This document shows, one piece after another, positions 35,187 through 47,183 of a stretch of 64,000 nucleotides of DNA; the first letter of the stretch is position 1; every line of letters begins with the position of its first letter. The DNA is taken from NCBI GenBank assembly GCA_028583415.1, contig CM053268.1, positions 13,948,055-14,012,054 of the forward strand, given 5' to 3'. The stretch comes from Protea cynaroides (taxonomy: Eukaryota > Streptophyta > Magnoliopsida > Proteales > Proteaceae). The notes beneath the pieces were generated by a model. That model was not told the origin of the DNA and did not search any database. It worked only from the letters and a program-made list of their open reading frames with translations. The position numbers were made by a program, and so were the translations under genes.

Positions 35187-36065
35187 ACCCTATTTTACAT
35201 AGACGGTCTACCAGCTTGACTAGTGGCTGTAGAAGTCTATTCGATTGTTTTACATAGACGGTCTACCAGTTTGACTAGTTGCTGTAGAAGTCTATTCGAC
35301 TGCTTTACATAGACAGCCTATCAGTTTGACTAGTGACTATAGGAGTCTATTCAATATCCTAAACCTAGATGACCTATTAGCTTAACTAGTGACTATAGGG
35401 ATCTACCATCTTACCAACCCAAGCGGTTGAACTACGTTGGGCTTGATTCTTGGACTTATCCTGGGATACGTAGGTAGCTTGAGTGCTTATCATTCGAGTT
35501 CAGTCCTAAACTAATTTACTTTAATTTACTTTTCGTTTCTTTTTTTTCATTTTTGCATTTAAGCTTTGGACTACGTTTCAATAGCTGAAAATGATTTTTG
35601 TCTGTCAACATGTTGAGAGTTGTGCACTTGTTATCCGAAATTGGCTGATTGGTCCATCATCCAATCATTTTATTTCTGATCTATGTCATATTTTAATTCT
35701 TCTTTCTATTATATTCACAATTGTATGGCTTGCTCCTAGATTGAAATATATCTAGAACCTAGGTCTGGTACATATTAAAAGTTGTTTAGCCATTGTCTGT
35801 AATTTAAATTAGGATAAGAAAGGATAGTATATGGAGACTAATCTTCGGATTAGGCAATTTGGGTGCCTAACACCTTCCCAAATTGTAACATGACACTTAC
35901 CCATTGTTTCTCTGGTTTGACCATAAGCCTTAATCCATTACATGAGTCATTAGTATTTCTCATATGAGAAATTATATATAGGTCCTAGACCTTATCTAGG
36001 TGGCGAATCCCTTTTCATTTTTATATTTCAACCATTTCATACAATTACAAAACATTGTCCTTGCA

Positions 36066-36810
36066 CGGACATTATAAGATGATCTCTCAGCTGACTCAGT
36101 ACCTATTGTACTGTATCTATACTAGGCAGTCTGTCTGCCTCCCATACATTATTCTTTGGACTATGCACCGAGCTACAATGCCTGACTCGAGAGGCAACTT
36201 GTCCTATGGGCGACTGATCTCCACCTTGCTCGCTAGTCTACAGGTGTACCTAGTAGATGAGAGGATCGTTGAGGACACCTTCTCAGTTGACCTTGATTGG
36301 GAGGCCATCAGTAGGATGGGCATGCGAGAGATACAGGTCAATGATGATAAGAGGAATGCTATGAGACATCCTCTCACTCGGATAGTGGCAGCAGATGTAG
36401 AGGCGGCAGCAGCGGCAGCAGCAGCAAAGGTAGCAACAGAGGCATACGAGGGTGGTGATGAGGAGGGTGATGATTGGATGTACATGGAAGTGGATGCCAT
36501 CCCCCCTCCATCGTCACAGTATTCTACTGGAGCTGGCCCTTTTAGGGCTTCTCATTCAGCTGGCCCTTCACGCCCACCATCAGATGACATGATGGGGTTG
36601 TTACATGAGATTAGAGAGGCTCAGCGAGTGACTGATTGGAGAGTGGGAGAGCTTCTAAATGCTTAGCACTCTACAGACTAACGGGTGGCGGATCTGACGG
36701 CTAGTCTCCGAGCGACTCAGACTCAGGTGGCCTGGCTGGCGAGAGTATATGCTGAGGACTACGATAGAGATCGTGAGGCTCCTCCTCCTCCAGCACCTCC
36801 AGCTCCATGA
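36066..36810 (+). pseudogene. Plant-transposon-protein-type ORF remnant
   Basis: Contains LPYIILWTMHRA, then DSRGNLSYGRLISTLL, then an alanine-rich and an acidic segment, a stop at 36664, and further open sequence ending in a proline run (EAPPPPAPPAP) at about 36777-36807. The RGNLSYG/GRLIS phrase is typical of the putative plant transposon protein domain common in retroelement-associated ORFs. The left part is missing because element B ends at 36065. It is probably not a host gene. Confidence 0.55.
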
Positions 36811-37089
36811 TTGACCTTTATATCCTTTTCCTTTTATATTACAAAGTAACTGTTCGGATTGTGGACTATACTCTGATTTGATATACATTTGTCTTGTTTC
36901 CATATATATATAAAATTGGTTTTTCCTTTACATATATGGATTATTATCTTTTTTAGTTTATGTCTCATACAACACAGGTGCTTATGGTGTGTTATTATTA
37001 CAGCTTTTAAATTTTATCCTAACTCAGTTCATGACTCATGTGGAAGTAGTTAGGTCAATGGGTAGAACCTGAGTGCTCTGATACCAAGT
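36811..37089 (-). other. 5' leader of element D (internal side of its LTR)
   Basis: Minus-strand sequence just after the LTR: the PBS, then an AT-rich leader. The boundary with the + strand ORF remnant is unclear and no gag is visible, so D's internal region is truncated. Confidence 0.5.
37074..37086 (-). other. Primer-binding site of element D (initiator tRNA-Met)
   Basis: Minus strand TGGTATCAGAGCA lies 3 bases after the LTR end GTGTGACA. TGGTATCAGAGC is the well-known PBS complementary to plant initiator tRNA-Met. Confidence 0.85.
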
Positions 37090-37367
37090 TGTCACACCCC
37101 AATTCTGGTCTAACCAGAATGGTGTGATGAACCGTCAATAAATCAATGGTTCACCCAGGATCTCGTATAGGTCGTACCCACCATATCAAACCACACATAC
37201 ATTCCACCTTAATAATTAGAGGTAGTAAACAAATAAGCGAAAGTCTTACAGATAATGAACTGAGAGTCTAATAGTGATAAATAAGTATTTAATCCAATTA
37301 TATCTAAACCACAAGACATAAAAATAAATAATCAATTACATATCTGATGTTCAAATTATAACTAAAC

Positions 37368-38391
37368 TTAAGCAAAAACACATTGGTTGCACTCGCATGA
37401 TGAATCATGCGCATCTTCTTCAGCTTCTACGTCCATCACAGAAACGTGTCCATACACCGACGCATTCATATATTCTTCAACAGTAAGACCTGCATCATCA
37501 ACTAAAAATATTCGATGTCGAAAGGGTGAGCACACATCACAGCTCAGTGAACAAAAAAAACAATGCAACAAACATATGCATGCATTCAATTCATATCTTT
37601 GGTCTGGTTTATAATTTTGCAATGTGCTATAGAAAGGTTTGGTGGCCGCTGCACCTCTATACACGAGTGTGTGAATCCGCCCAATGGATCAAACACCATT
37701 GCCGTCCCACATGCACCCATCATGGAATAGAGATAGAGCTAAAGTGTCTGGATCAAACACCGCATAACACTTCCCCTGATGCCCCTACCCATACCAATAT
37801 GTAAGCTCTTATTGGCGAGGGCTTGCAAACTAGGCTCGCAACTAACCAATCCTAATGCCAACATTGTATCCAAGGCCTCACCCCCTCAATACGTCCATAG
37901 AGATAGAGCTAAGGCCCCCCAGCAGATTCAGAGACCACACGGTCCGAGACCACCTCCTGATGCCCTACGACGTAATAGTTCTGCTAAGGTAATGGCGATA
38001 CGACGATGTTAGTGGGCAAGACTTGAGTAGAGATAGAGCTAGAGTCTGGTGATGAGGTCGAAGACCACCATGCCACGTCATCCCCCTGATGCTCCACTCG
38101 CATCCAACACACCAACCACACACATACATTTACATGTCTATTTCTAGCATCATCATCATCATCATGTTATAAATAAACGGAATTAAATATGCATAAATAG
38201 TAATAGCGGGAATATTGGATGACATGTGAGATGCACATTACTAGCATACAAGCATAGAATCAATTATGACATCGGACTCAATAAAAATAAACAGTTTGTT
38301 ATTATCCAATTAGTTTAGGTCTTGTTCCCTCACCTGTTAGCAATTCTTGATGTCCTTCCAAGCATTGAAATTCTCTTTGAATTGATTTAAC
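37368..38391 (-). CDS. LTR-embedded spliced small ORF, copy D (open)
   Basis: Two exons are inferred on the minus strand: 38391-38334 (after TTTTAG, before GTGAGG) and 37501-37368 (after ATTTTTAG). A first-exon donor lies at 38910/38909 (AAAG|GTATGT). The middle exon is open in the needed frame (VKSIQREFQCLEGHQELLT), ends in phase 1, and joins the two leading bases of the last exon. The last exon has DDAGLTVEEYMNASVYGH, then an acidic stretch, then HDSSCECNQCVFA and stop. The upstream start codon is not established, so this may be the C-terminal part of a longer product or only a fossil. The tail H-D-x2-C-x-C-x2-C-V suggests metal binding (inference). Confidence 0.45.
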
Positions 38392-39055
38392 CTAAAAGTT
38401 ATATGAATTTAAGTTAGGGTTTATATGTGACATGTTACAGTAGTCAAAAATTGAAACAAAGCACTGAAAGGTGCATGATTGGTCCTATGGTCTCATGCTG
38501 TATCGACCTTACTATCTATGGTGGATACCCTACGATCGCATATGGTGCGACCGTAGCTACGACCATATGATTTCTGAAATCTTCCTGAATGCCTATGGTC
38601 GATCCTCTGGTCATACTGGTCATGCTATGGTCGACCATAGCTGCGACCTTGAGATTTTCTGGTCACAGTCTACATGAAATTTGAGTTCTTCCTAAGTTAA
38701 TTCTTATGTTCTTTAATGGGGTTTATTCTAAGGTCATCCTATGGCCATCATTAGTAATTTCTTATCAACCCTAATCATCAAATTCACTCCTCATGGTTCT
38801 CCTTGGGATTTTCTCAAAGAAATCACATAGATCATAATAGGTTGATATGGCCTATCCTCCATAGAAGTCTTATTCTTTAGAGTTTACATTTCCAGAGATT
38901 CGTTACATACCTTTGCCTGTGATAGAGAGTCAATCCATTCTCAACAAAATCTTCTCCTTAGCTTTTTCTTCTTCTCCTTCTCTTCCTTCTCTTCCTTCTC
39001 TTTCTTTAGGGTTTACTAATGTTCTAAAAGAGTGAAAAAGGGCTGAGGGACGTTC

Positions 39056-39066
39056 TTTATATAGAG
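39056..39066 (-). promoter_or_regulatory. TATA box of LTR D
   Basis: Minus strand TCTATATAAAG about 360 bp from the LTR start, equivalent in position to TATAAATA in LTR E. Confidence 0.6.
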
Positions 39067-39427
39067 GAAAACTCTCCATATAGAGTATTCATTCAATTAG
39101 GAAAGCAATCCCTTAGTTTAGGAAAGTTTCCAAAACTCGGAGTCTGATCTGGGTTCTCACGGTCGATCATACGGTCGCATAAATCGTCGACCGTAAGGTC
39201 GAAATCATCGACCGTGGGATTCTGGATTTGAGATTTTTGGTTCCCTTCCTTATGGTCAACCATACCTACCCAGGCATGCGACCTTAGGTATGTTTTTGGT
39301 GTTTTTAACTCGATTCTCATACCTAGTTTGTGATCTATCTTCACACGCTCAGTCCACTTGGTCCAGGAATGATGGGAAGACCTGGCACGACACAGTTAGA
39401 CCAAGTTAGTGGAGTGCGGGTCTTACA

Positions 39428-39660
39428 CTATATCATAAGCCTTTTCTAGATCGATAAAAATCATATGGAGGTCCAATTTGCCTTTTCTACATCTTTCCAT
39501 GAGTCTCCTAAGCAAGTAAATAACCTCTGTCGTGAATTTACCTAGCCATAAAACCAATATGATTCTCCCTAACGGTAGTTTCTTTTCTCAAGCGGGTTTC
39601 AATAACTCTCGCCCACAGTTTCATAGTATGACTCATTAGTTTTCTATCTAAGAATAAGAA
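39428..39660 (-). pseudogene. LINE reverse transcriptase fragment
   Basis: The minus strand reads KLMSHTMKLWARVIETRLRK, then ENHIGFMARR and, after frame slips, LDLHMIFIDLEKAYD. This is the palm region of plant LINE RTs (SLMSHTMKLWERVIE...FIDLEKAYDRV). Element D is inserted within the AYD codons. No other part of this LINE is in the window. Confidence 0.8.
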
Positions 39661-40782
39661 TAAAGAGAAATATAAATCATAGCAAAGAGAGTTAAATCAT
39701 GCTCCCATTACTATTTCATTCCAATTTTGATTCCGATCTAAATTGCTCATATTTACTTGAACCCTAGAAAAATAAATCAAAGTCGTCATTATCATGAATT
39801 GGGATTAGACTCGGCCAATTCTCTTGCCATCTTGAGACATTGAAGAAGCGATGACCACATACACCTCCCTCTTGCAATTTTTCTACATTGAAAAATCTTG
39901 CCAACATTTACTTCAAGTGGAGGAAAATTTCCAAGGCGGATTGACTTTGAGCCTGACGGAGGTTGGAGAGATAATGACCGTGAACAAGTTTTCACCCAAT
40001 CAGGCACTGAACTCTGTGATCAATAAGCTCCAAACAAACAGTGATGGAAAGAGGGGTTAGGGGAAGCAAAGGCAGCATACACTTTGACAGAGTTCAGAAA
40101 CTCTATGGTCCACTGAGGTTGAAGAGCAGCAAAAAACTGGGGCAGTTCTTCTAGATTCAGGGGAAAAGGACGACTACCATCCATATCTAATTCCAGTGTT
40201 AAATTTCTACTGAAGAAGATCAGCACTTGAAGCTACAATGGTGACAATTGAGAAAGAAGAAAAGGAAGAGAGTGAGAGTGATCGTGGTGATAGATTTGTG
40301 GGTGGTATAATGAGCAGGAAGAAAGACCATAAAGAAGAAGAAAAGATGGCGGAGATGAAAAACCGTCAGGCATGGATTGTAGGATTCATAATGGAGGTGG
40401 GGGCAGAGAGGAGGGCAATCGACGAGGAGTGGTCACCTGAGGAAGGATAGGGGCAGAGGAGGGGAGTGGCAGGGAAGGGGGAGGAGAGAAGAGAGGGTTG
40501 GGGAAATTGGAATTTTATCTCACTTAGGTTAATCTTATTTATATTAAGGTATCCCAAACACAGTATATGAAACTTTGGGTACCTTCACTACATTTTCTTG
40601 AAACGTTAAATACCCAAGATGTAATTTACCATTATTTTTTTGAAACTCATATCTACAATCTACGGGCATCACAATTTGACACTTGAACCAACATAGTGAA
40701 CAAAAAAGGAACAAATAACTCCTTGAAATTCTAAAATCTAGGGGTTCAAATGGTGGTTATCCACCAAAAATATATAAAAAAA
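39661..40782. other. Intergenic, no gene recognised
   Basis: Short frames only (up to 70 codons). A purine-rich + strand stretch at 40236-40500 gives a charged frame (40238-40450) without known motifs. I see no homology I can name. Confidence 0.4.
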
Positions 40783-41342
40783 GAGTAAATTATAGGTACC
40801 TCCCCTGTAGTTTGCCCTTAAATTAGGTGTACCCCAAACCTTTTAAACAATTACAATTGTACCTATTTTTTGGACGGTGTTAAACTTAAAATCAAATAGA
40901 CAAATATACCCTTTTCTCCTTTTAAAGCAAACTATTCTTTCATGTGGAAAATACCTATTATAACCTTCTCATTTACATTTCGATATGAACCATTTAGAAA
41001 AAATTGTATACTCATGAGCCCTTTGTTGCCATTGTTTAGATCTTAGGCTTTGTATTTTCAATTCTTCTTATCTCTTTCATTTTTTTTCCGGTCGTTTACT
41101 ACTCTCTCTTTCCCACAATTAGTGAGGATTTGGAAACTTATAAATAGAGCATCTGTCAGCTGAAGTCTCTTACTCTAATTAATTTATTTTGAATACCTAA
41201 TTAAGAAGAAGAAGAAGAATATGTCAGCCATTCCCTCGCTCTACTTGTAAATCAGATCAGGGGAGAGGATCAAGGTTTAAAGGGTTTTTTTTTTCTTTAC
41301 TCTGAACAAGAAAACCAAAGGGACGAGCAGGAAGGTCGAAAC

Positions 41343-41762
41343 TATAAGAATATTAATGTGGACTCAATTAATTATACGATTAGTTGGTTCAGTGGGAATT
41401 TAGTTACAGGTAGACCAGTTTAAGTATGATTAGAGATGGATTAACCTAGTCCACTGTGGGACTGGTCTAGGGATGGAGTTGTATTATATATACCAATGGT
41501 TAAGGTCCCCACAGCCATGATGTTATTTCTTCTCCTGCTCCCATATGCAGAGAAAAGCAAAGGGATCCCCGACAGGCTATGGAAGACTCTAACCCAAGCA
41601 TGCAAAGCTAAGGAAATGGTCGAAAATCAATCCACAACAAGAGGTATGTGTCTTATCATCTCTTTTTAATGCCCATTATATTCTAGTAATTTATATAGTG
41701 TATCCATTAGGGTTCATGGAAAATCTCATAGGAAAACCCTAATTGAGAGTAAAAAGTCTTAT
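41343..41762 (+). repeat. Left LTR of nested copia-like element
   Basis: A direct repeat of 45162-45527 (ATTAATGTGGACT...GGTAAAAAGT) with many substitutions and an extra about 50 bp near 41500-41555. It is followed by TTGGCATTAGAGCC, a decayed copy of the copia PBS TTGGTATCAGAGCC. Confidence 0.75.
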
Positions 41763-44700
41763 AATTGGCATTAGAGCCTCCCATACAGACTTAAGATCGA
41801 TGGATAAGCATTGTAGAGATTGTAAGTTTGAATAGATTGGAAAAGAGAAATTTTTTTTCCAAAATTTTCATACAAACCTGTCTAGGGTTTGGACCTTCGA
41901 AAATTTTTTGGATCAGTAAAAGGTAAAATAAATTATATAGGATTGTAGGTCTCAGAGAGACGAAATAGACAATACAAAAATTGTCGTTGGAGGTAGCCAA
42001 ATGCCCCCTCACGTGCCTCCTTAAAAAGCACGTGAGATCCACGCGCCGTCGATTATTCTGATAAAAAAAGAGGGCTGACGTCACTGGGTCAACTCTACTA
42101 AACCGAAAACCCTGGAAAGTCAACTCGGGGTAGGATCGATCCATCCAAGACTGATCCAACCTGGGACGATCCAGAGCCAAACTTGAAACAATGGATCTAG
42201 CCTGAACAGAGCCTGGGCCCAAGCCTAACTAAGGACCAGAATCTCCTGGGCATACATGTGGGTCAACACTTGACCTGATTACCTAGTCAAAGGATCTGTT
42301 GACCTAACCCAAAATATTGACCCAAAGACCTAACCCATGAACCTGAATTTGTACTCCGAAAACGAAAATGGTTGAACCGGTTAAACAATTGGTTGAACCA
42401 TTGGACCAGACCGTTTGGTTCGATCTAGACCAAAGTAATATTTAATAAATAAGGGGAAATTAATAAACAGTCGGTTCGGTCTGTTCAGAATCGAACCCGG
42501 CCAGACCGAGCTGAACCAGGCTGAACTACCCCCAAACCGGTTCAGGATGAAAAGTAAATGTGTCGACTTTAATCTGCGATTATGGGCGCTAGGAGTGTTG
42601 GATTTTGATGTGGTTTTTTGTGCTGTGTTCATATTTTCATACTCTACAGTCTGGTATATAGTTTAACACATTTTGGTGATTTAAAAAATTTGTTTTTGAC
42701 TAAAAGGTGCCCCAAATTAGTCTGGTTTGTAGTTTTTCTGCTTGTTTATCAGTTTTTTTTGTATCAGATGCATATAGAATGTTATGTGTGCAAGCGATTC
42801 TGTCGATCCCACCAAAGATGTATACTTAGTTTCATCATGATGTCTTCAAATTCAAAGTTTCATCTATTTGTAAATGCTTGTGTAAGGACGATGTATACCC
42901 AAAGGTGATATTGTCAAAGTTTATTCAAATTAGGGTTTGTAGGTGTCATGTGAAGATTGGGTGGAATCCACCAAAGTGATACATTCAGTTTCATCATGAT
43001 GTTCTCAAATCCTAAATTTGTGCATTTACATATATAATAAAGGATACATTATTTAATACACTGTTCTCCCAAGTGTAAAAAATAACTAATAAATGTACTG
43101 TTTTCCCAAAGGTGGCATTGTCAAAGTTTAAAGGTATGTTCATGCACATGAGTTGAAAAGGTTTTTACTTTAGAGGTTTCATTAGCCCAAAGGTGATGGG
43201 ATTTCGAGAGTTGTTATTCTTTCGTAGTTACTACATAGACATTGAGAAGACCATTGCATGTTTATCCCAAAGGAGAATGTGTAGTTGGTTAACTCTTGAA
43301 AAAATGATATTTACTTATATGGATGTTTTGATATAGTTAACGCGAGTAAAAGGTGTGTGTATAAGTTTTCTGTTATTTGATACTGTATTTAAACTCATAT
43401 ACTAATGTGTTCATCCAAGTATGGTTGTCCCAAAGAATGTTTTGATATCTATTTCTTTCTATTCATGACAACGTATAAGTAAATATAATTGCATGTGTTT
43501 ATATGAGTCTTGTGTAATTTATCTATTCCATGATATTTATGTTTGGACTCATATAATGATGATGGTTTATGTCTCCTAAGATGTCTATCTCAGTGAATGT
43601 GCCAGATGACATGATAATTTTTAATTCCCATTTTATTTGGGACAAAGGATAAGATTTGTTATGAAAATATTGGATACTAGTCGAGGATCGTTTGACCTAG
43701 ATGTATCTTTCATGGTAGTTTACATTAGTTGTGAGGTATTCTACCATTGGGGTTATGTGTAGCAGTATTAAGATGAAAAATATTATGAATGAGTTATTTA
43801 AGAGAAATCCAAGGGATAGGAATAATATTTCTAAAGTGGTCGGGAGATAGTTTATTGATCCAGTTATGTTGGAAATGGTAATGTGAGGAAGTATTTTTGG
43901 GAGCTATCAGCCATCACTGAAAAGCTCAGGGGCAATGAGACCAAAATAAATGATATATTAGATATCACATTCCTTGCTAGAAAAATATATTCAAGCCTAG
44001 GTGGCTTACATTACCAAAAAGGGGAGAGATAGAACCAGTGATAAGGTTATTATTAGGTAGCTTCAAGGTAAATTGCTCAAAGATGGGTAAATTGACCAAA
44101 GATAGGTAGTTTGACCAAATACTGTTAAGTTAGATAGGCATAGCTAGAAAAGCATAATGATCCTAAAACTCCTTAGGTATTTGGAATATGAGGGTTTTGT
44201 CGACTGTTGGCTTGAACATTGTTTAGTTTCTTTTTGTATATAGATGGTTTTTTCGCTCCTTGGATTTTAATGTTTATTTTATTTTATTTTATGGTTGTTA
44301 TTTGACTTAATATTTTGTTTTCCTACATTGAAAATGTGATTGGTGTTATTAGAAATATTGGATTGAAAGTTTTCCTCTTCAACTAAATAGAAAGAAGTCA
44401 CGTAGTTATGGTGCTTATGATGTCGTAAGGTAAATGAATGCCTATAATGTTGACTATGTTTGTTCTAAAATGTGGTGAATAGATTTTCAAGGTTAAACTG
44501 TACAATCTTAGGTTCAACTAGTTGTACCAATCATAGTTGATTTCTAGGGTAATGTAGATATAAGTTAAGGTAGTTTTCTTGGAGTGATTGGAAAAGGTTT
44601 TGTTAGTGGGAGTCCTTAGATTCTCTTAGTCAGTGGAAGTATTCAGATCTACTTGGTTAGTGAGAGATCTGAAATTTATGATTTATCTGTGATTGTTTGT

Positions 44701-45161
44701 GTTGCCTATGGTTTAATAGACAAGATTATTGGTGAGCATTCATATCATTGCTTGTGTGCATTATAGTTATTTACAAGACATGTCGAAGTTGTAAGGCGGT
44801 ATTTAACTAAAGAAGGTGATACGCAAAGTGTGATGTTAGTCTAAACTAGAGGCGGTTTGCCTGTATGATTGGATAATGTCAAAATACATTAACTTATAAG
44901 GGTTTTAAGGTAATGGGATTGTGGTTAGTCGATCATTGGACTCGTTTTTCATTTCAAAGTGGTTTATGTCATTCAGTAAACCTTTGTATGTGGCCGACGG
45001 AAGGGAGTACACCCTTTGAGTTGGAATACCTTTCCACTGTTGCTCGACATTGGTAGACTTGATGGCTGAATCAAAGTGGTTGGATTTTAGAGTAATTAGA
45101 TTCCATGGCCACACTGGTGATCAATGGTGACTTTATAATTAATGTAACCCAAGTGGGAGAA
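41763..45161 (+). mobile_element. Non-coding interior of nested copia-like element
   Basis: About 3.4 kb with no gag, integrase, RT or RNase H motif on either strand. The phrase CCCAAAGG recurs (about 42898, 43103, 43184, 43265) plus CCCAAAG at 43429, often followed by TG. The longest frames (143 codons minus at 41791-42222; 96 codons plus at 42618-42908) have no known motif. Confidence 0.6.
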
Positions 45162-45527
45162 TGTAAAAATATTAATGTGGACTAAATTAATTATACGATT
45201 AGTTGGTTCAGTGAGAATCTAGTTATAGATAGACCAGTTTAAATATGATTAGAGATGGACCAACCTGGTCTACTATGGAACTGGTCTAGGAATGGGGTGA
45301 CATTATATATACCAACGGTTAGAAAAACAAAAGGATACCTGACAAGCTGTGGAAGAATCCAATCCAAGCATTCAAAGCTAAGGAAACAGTTGAAAAATCG
45401 ATTTATCGCAAGAGATATGTGTCTATCATCTCTTTTTAATGCCTACTGTATTCTAGTAATCTGTGTGGTGTATCCATTAAGGTTCATGGTAAATCTCCCA
45501 AGAAAACCTTAATTAGGGGTAAAAAGT
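45162..45527 (+). repeat. Right LTR of nested copia-like element
   Basis: Begins TGTAAAAATATTAATG after AAGTGGGAGAA (45151-45161), a classic copia polypurine tract. It matches 41343-41750. The last six or so bases present in the left LTR (CTTATA) are missing at its 3' end. Confidence 0.78.
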
Positions 45528-45556
45528 GAAGCCTCCACCTCCGATCATCATTGCCG

Positions 45557-45840
45557 ACTACCATCGCCTTCGCCTCCTGGTTTTGTCAGTCTTCGACCAT
45601 CATCACCTCCGCCTCCTGGTTTCATCAATCGCCGACCATCATCAACTCCGCCTCCTGGTTTCATCAATCGCCGACCATCATCAACTCCGCCTCCTGGTTT
45701 CGTTCACCGACCACCATCGCCTCTGCCTCCTGGTTTCATTCACCGATCATCACCAGCTCTGCCTCCTGGTTTCATTAGTCACCAATCAACATCACGTTTG
45801 CCTCCTGGTTTCAGTTGTCAACCACCATCACTTCCGACTT
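45557..45840 (+). repeat. 39-bp tandem repeat block, coding-like
   Basis: Six to seven units of GCCTCCTGGTTTCATCAATC plus GCCGACCATCATCA and variants. Because 39 is divisible by three and no stop falls in any + frame, the block is open in more than one + frame, for example giving repeats of HHQLRLLVSSIAD. It lies between the copia-like right LTR and the MULE right end and could be captured host sequence. Confidence 0.7.
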
Positions 45841-46628
45841 TGTTGACTAGGTCAGAGAATTTTCCATGGCGGTACTACTGAAGAACTAAGGTTTCGGGAT
45901 CAATTCTGCTTATAGGTTTGCTACGGCTTCCATGATAGGATAACTCCGGCGCAGGCAAAGAAATACTCCTGAGACGCATTGAGTGGAATCGCAGATAGGA
46001 GAGAACACAATAATAGATTAACATGGAACTAAAAGTCAAAAATCAAACGAGCTGAAAACATAGCTCCATAACGAAAATTTATGAATAGATTAGAATCTAT
46101 TATCAATACCTCTGGATTAGGTTTCTGCTAGATTCGATGCTGAAGAGTGAGAGTTAGAGGAAAGGGGGAGAAGGTTTGCGGGCGGGTTTGAGTGAGTGAG
46201 ATCATTTTTGTGAGAGAGTTTTTACGGCAAGTGGCTGCTATTGTATCCATGCTGTGAATCACTCGTCTCCGACGAACAAAGTGCTTCCATGGATCTTTTC
46301 TAACTTCGATTTGTAGGTTCACCGTTCACTTTTTCCTTCCTCGTTTTTTCAGTTCGTGAATAAGATAATAAAATAATTTTATTCTTTTTTCTTTTCAATA
46401 ATTTTAACGAGGGTAAAATAGACTGTTCAGTATAAAATATGGGTGTTTTAGGTATTAATAATTAAATATCTTTTTTGAATCATTAATTAACGGAAAATCA
46501 CCAATAGAATTGATGTTTTTGTAATTTTTTTAAACTTTAGGAGATGTCTTTAAATTTTTTTAGAAAGTTTAAAGTGTACTTAATTTTAATTTGAAGGCAA
46601 ACTAAGAGAAAATTCCTATAACTTACTC

Positions 46629-47183
46629 TAAAAAATAAAAGAAAAATCACAATTTGTGACATGGTGCTCAGACAAATAGGTCATGTGAGTATAGAAATCG
46701 TCTCCTATGGTCCTGTCGTCTGCCAAAGGTCGAATTTCAGCCGGCCCACCCCCCAATGTATTGGCAGGCGGCCAGATTGATCCCCAAACCCTTGGATCGG
46801 TCGCAAGACCGTCCTGCCGCAGAAGACGATCTCCTTCCGCCATGTGAATCTTGCTCCCTTTGCCTAGAGTTGTAATTACACAACTTATATATCTACTCTC
46901 GCTTTATCTTACTGCCCTAGTGCCCGCTGTCAGTCTATCGATTGGCTGGGAAAAAAATCATATCCAGTCGATCAAGTCGTGATAGGACTGATTGGAATCA
47001 TAAAGACATGTTTCTTAATGTATTGATAGACGATATCCTTTGATTCCAATCTATCCATTCACGGCTGGATGAATTGAATGGACATGAATTGAACGGACCG
47101 GAGACGATCTCAATCCGGGTGGCTGAGCCTTTGCTGCGCCCTCCAATATTAACTGTAGCAGTTTTCTGCAGGATCAGTTCACA
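46629..47183 (+). promoter_or_regulatory. Upstream region of the decarboxylase-like gene
   Basis: The AT-rich pyrimidine-containing segment CTTATATATCTACTC at 46882-46896 is the only TATA-like element seen. Two GACGATCTC-type patches (46692-46702 inverted, 46823-46832, 47100-47110) and an inverted pair TTGGAATCA/TGATTCCAA (46992-47048) suggest old MITE debris. The transcription start cannot be fixed from sequence. Confidence 0.35.

Larger units (their letters stand above)
31070..36065 (+). mobile_element. 3' LTR of element B, 4996 bp
   Basis: Starts TGTAGACGC after the polypurine tract and ends TCCTTGCA. The final 1.17 kb repeats 18235-19321. CGGAC follows (36066-36070); the matching duplication is left of the window. 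From left to right it carries A/T-rich low-complexity sequence, a leader-like segment with a splice donor (32178), 109-bp tandem repeats, a first structured motif (34424-34473), a CAATTTCAA-rich tract (34610-34870), the 42-bp array, the 55-bp repeats, a second structured motif (35427-35475) and the conserved end. Confidence 0.88.
37090..39427 (-). mobile_element. 5' LTR of element D, 2338 bp
   Basis: On the minus strand it starts TGTAAGACCC (39427) and ends GGGGTGTGACA (37090). Related to E, F and G over its length but clearly diverged. It interrupts a LINE RT fragment at 39427/39428. It contains a TATA box (minus, about 39066), GGTCGACC-type palindromes, three AGCTCTATCTCTA motifs and the conserved small spliced ORF. 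No second LTR of D is in the window. Confidence 0.85.
40783..46628. mobile_element. Mutator-like element, 5.8 kb, non-autonomous
   Basis: The left end GAGTAAATTATAGG...GTAGTTTGCCCTTAAATTA matches the reverse complement of the right end (GAGTAAGTTATAGG...TTAGTTTGCCTTCAAATTA), giving imperfect terminal inverted repeats of about 50 bp that extend more weakly inward. The flanks share TAAAAAA (left 40775-40782, right 46629-46636), a possible 8-9-bp duplication, though low in complexity. GAGTAAATTA(C/T)AGG-type ends followed by GTTTG are common in plant MULE families. No transposase is seen. A copia-like element (41343-45527) and a 39-bp repeat block lie inside. Confidence 0.65.

Noticed and set aside
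36066..36666. 203-codon + ORF as a host gene
   Set aside because: Its start lies in B's LTR, it matches the phrase typical of retroelement-associated plant transposon proteins, and it has a downstream stop with continued similarity.
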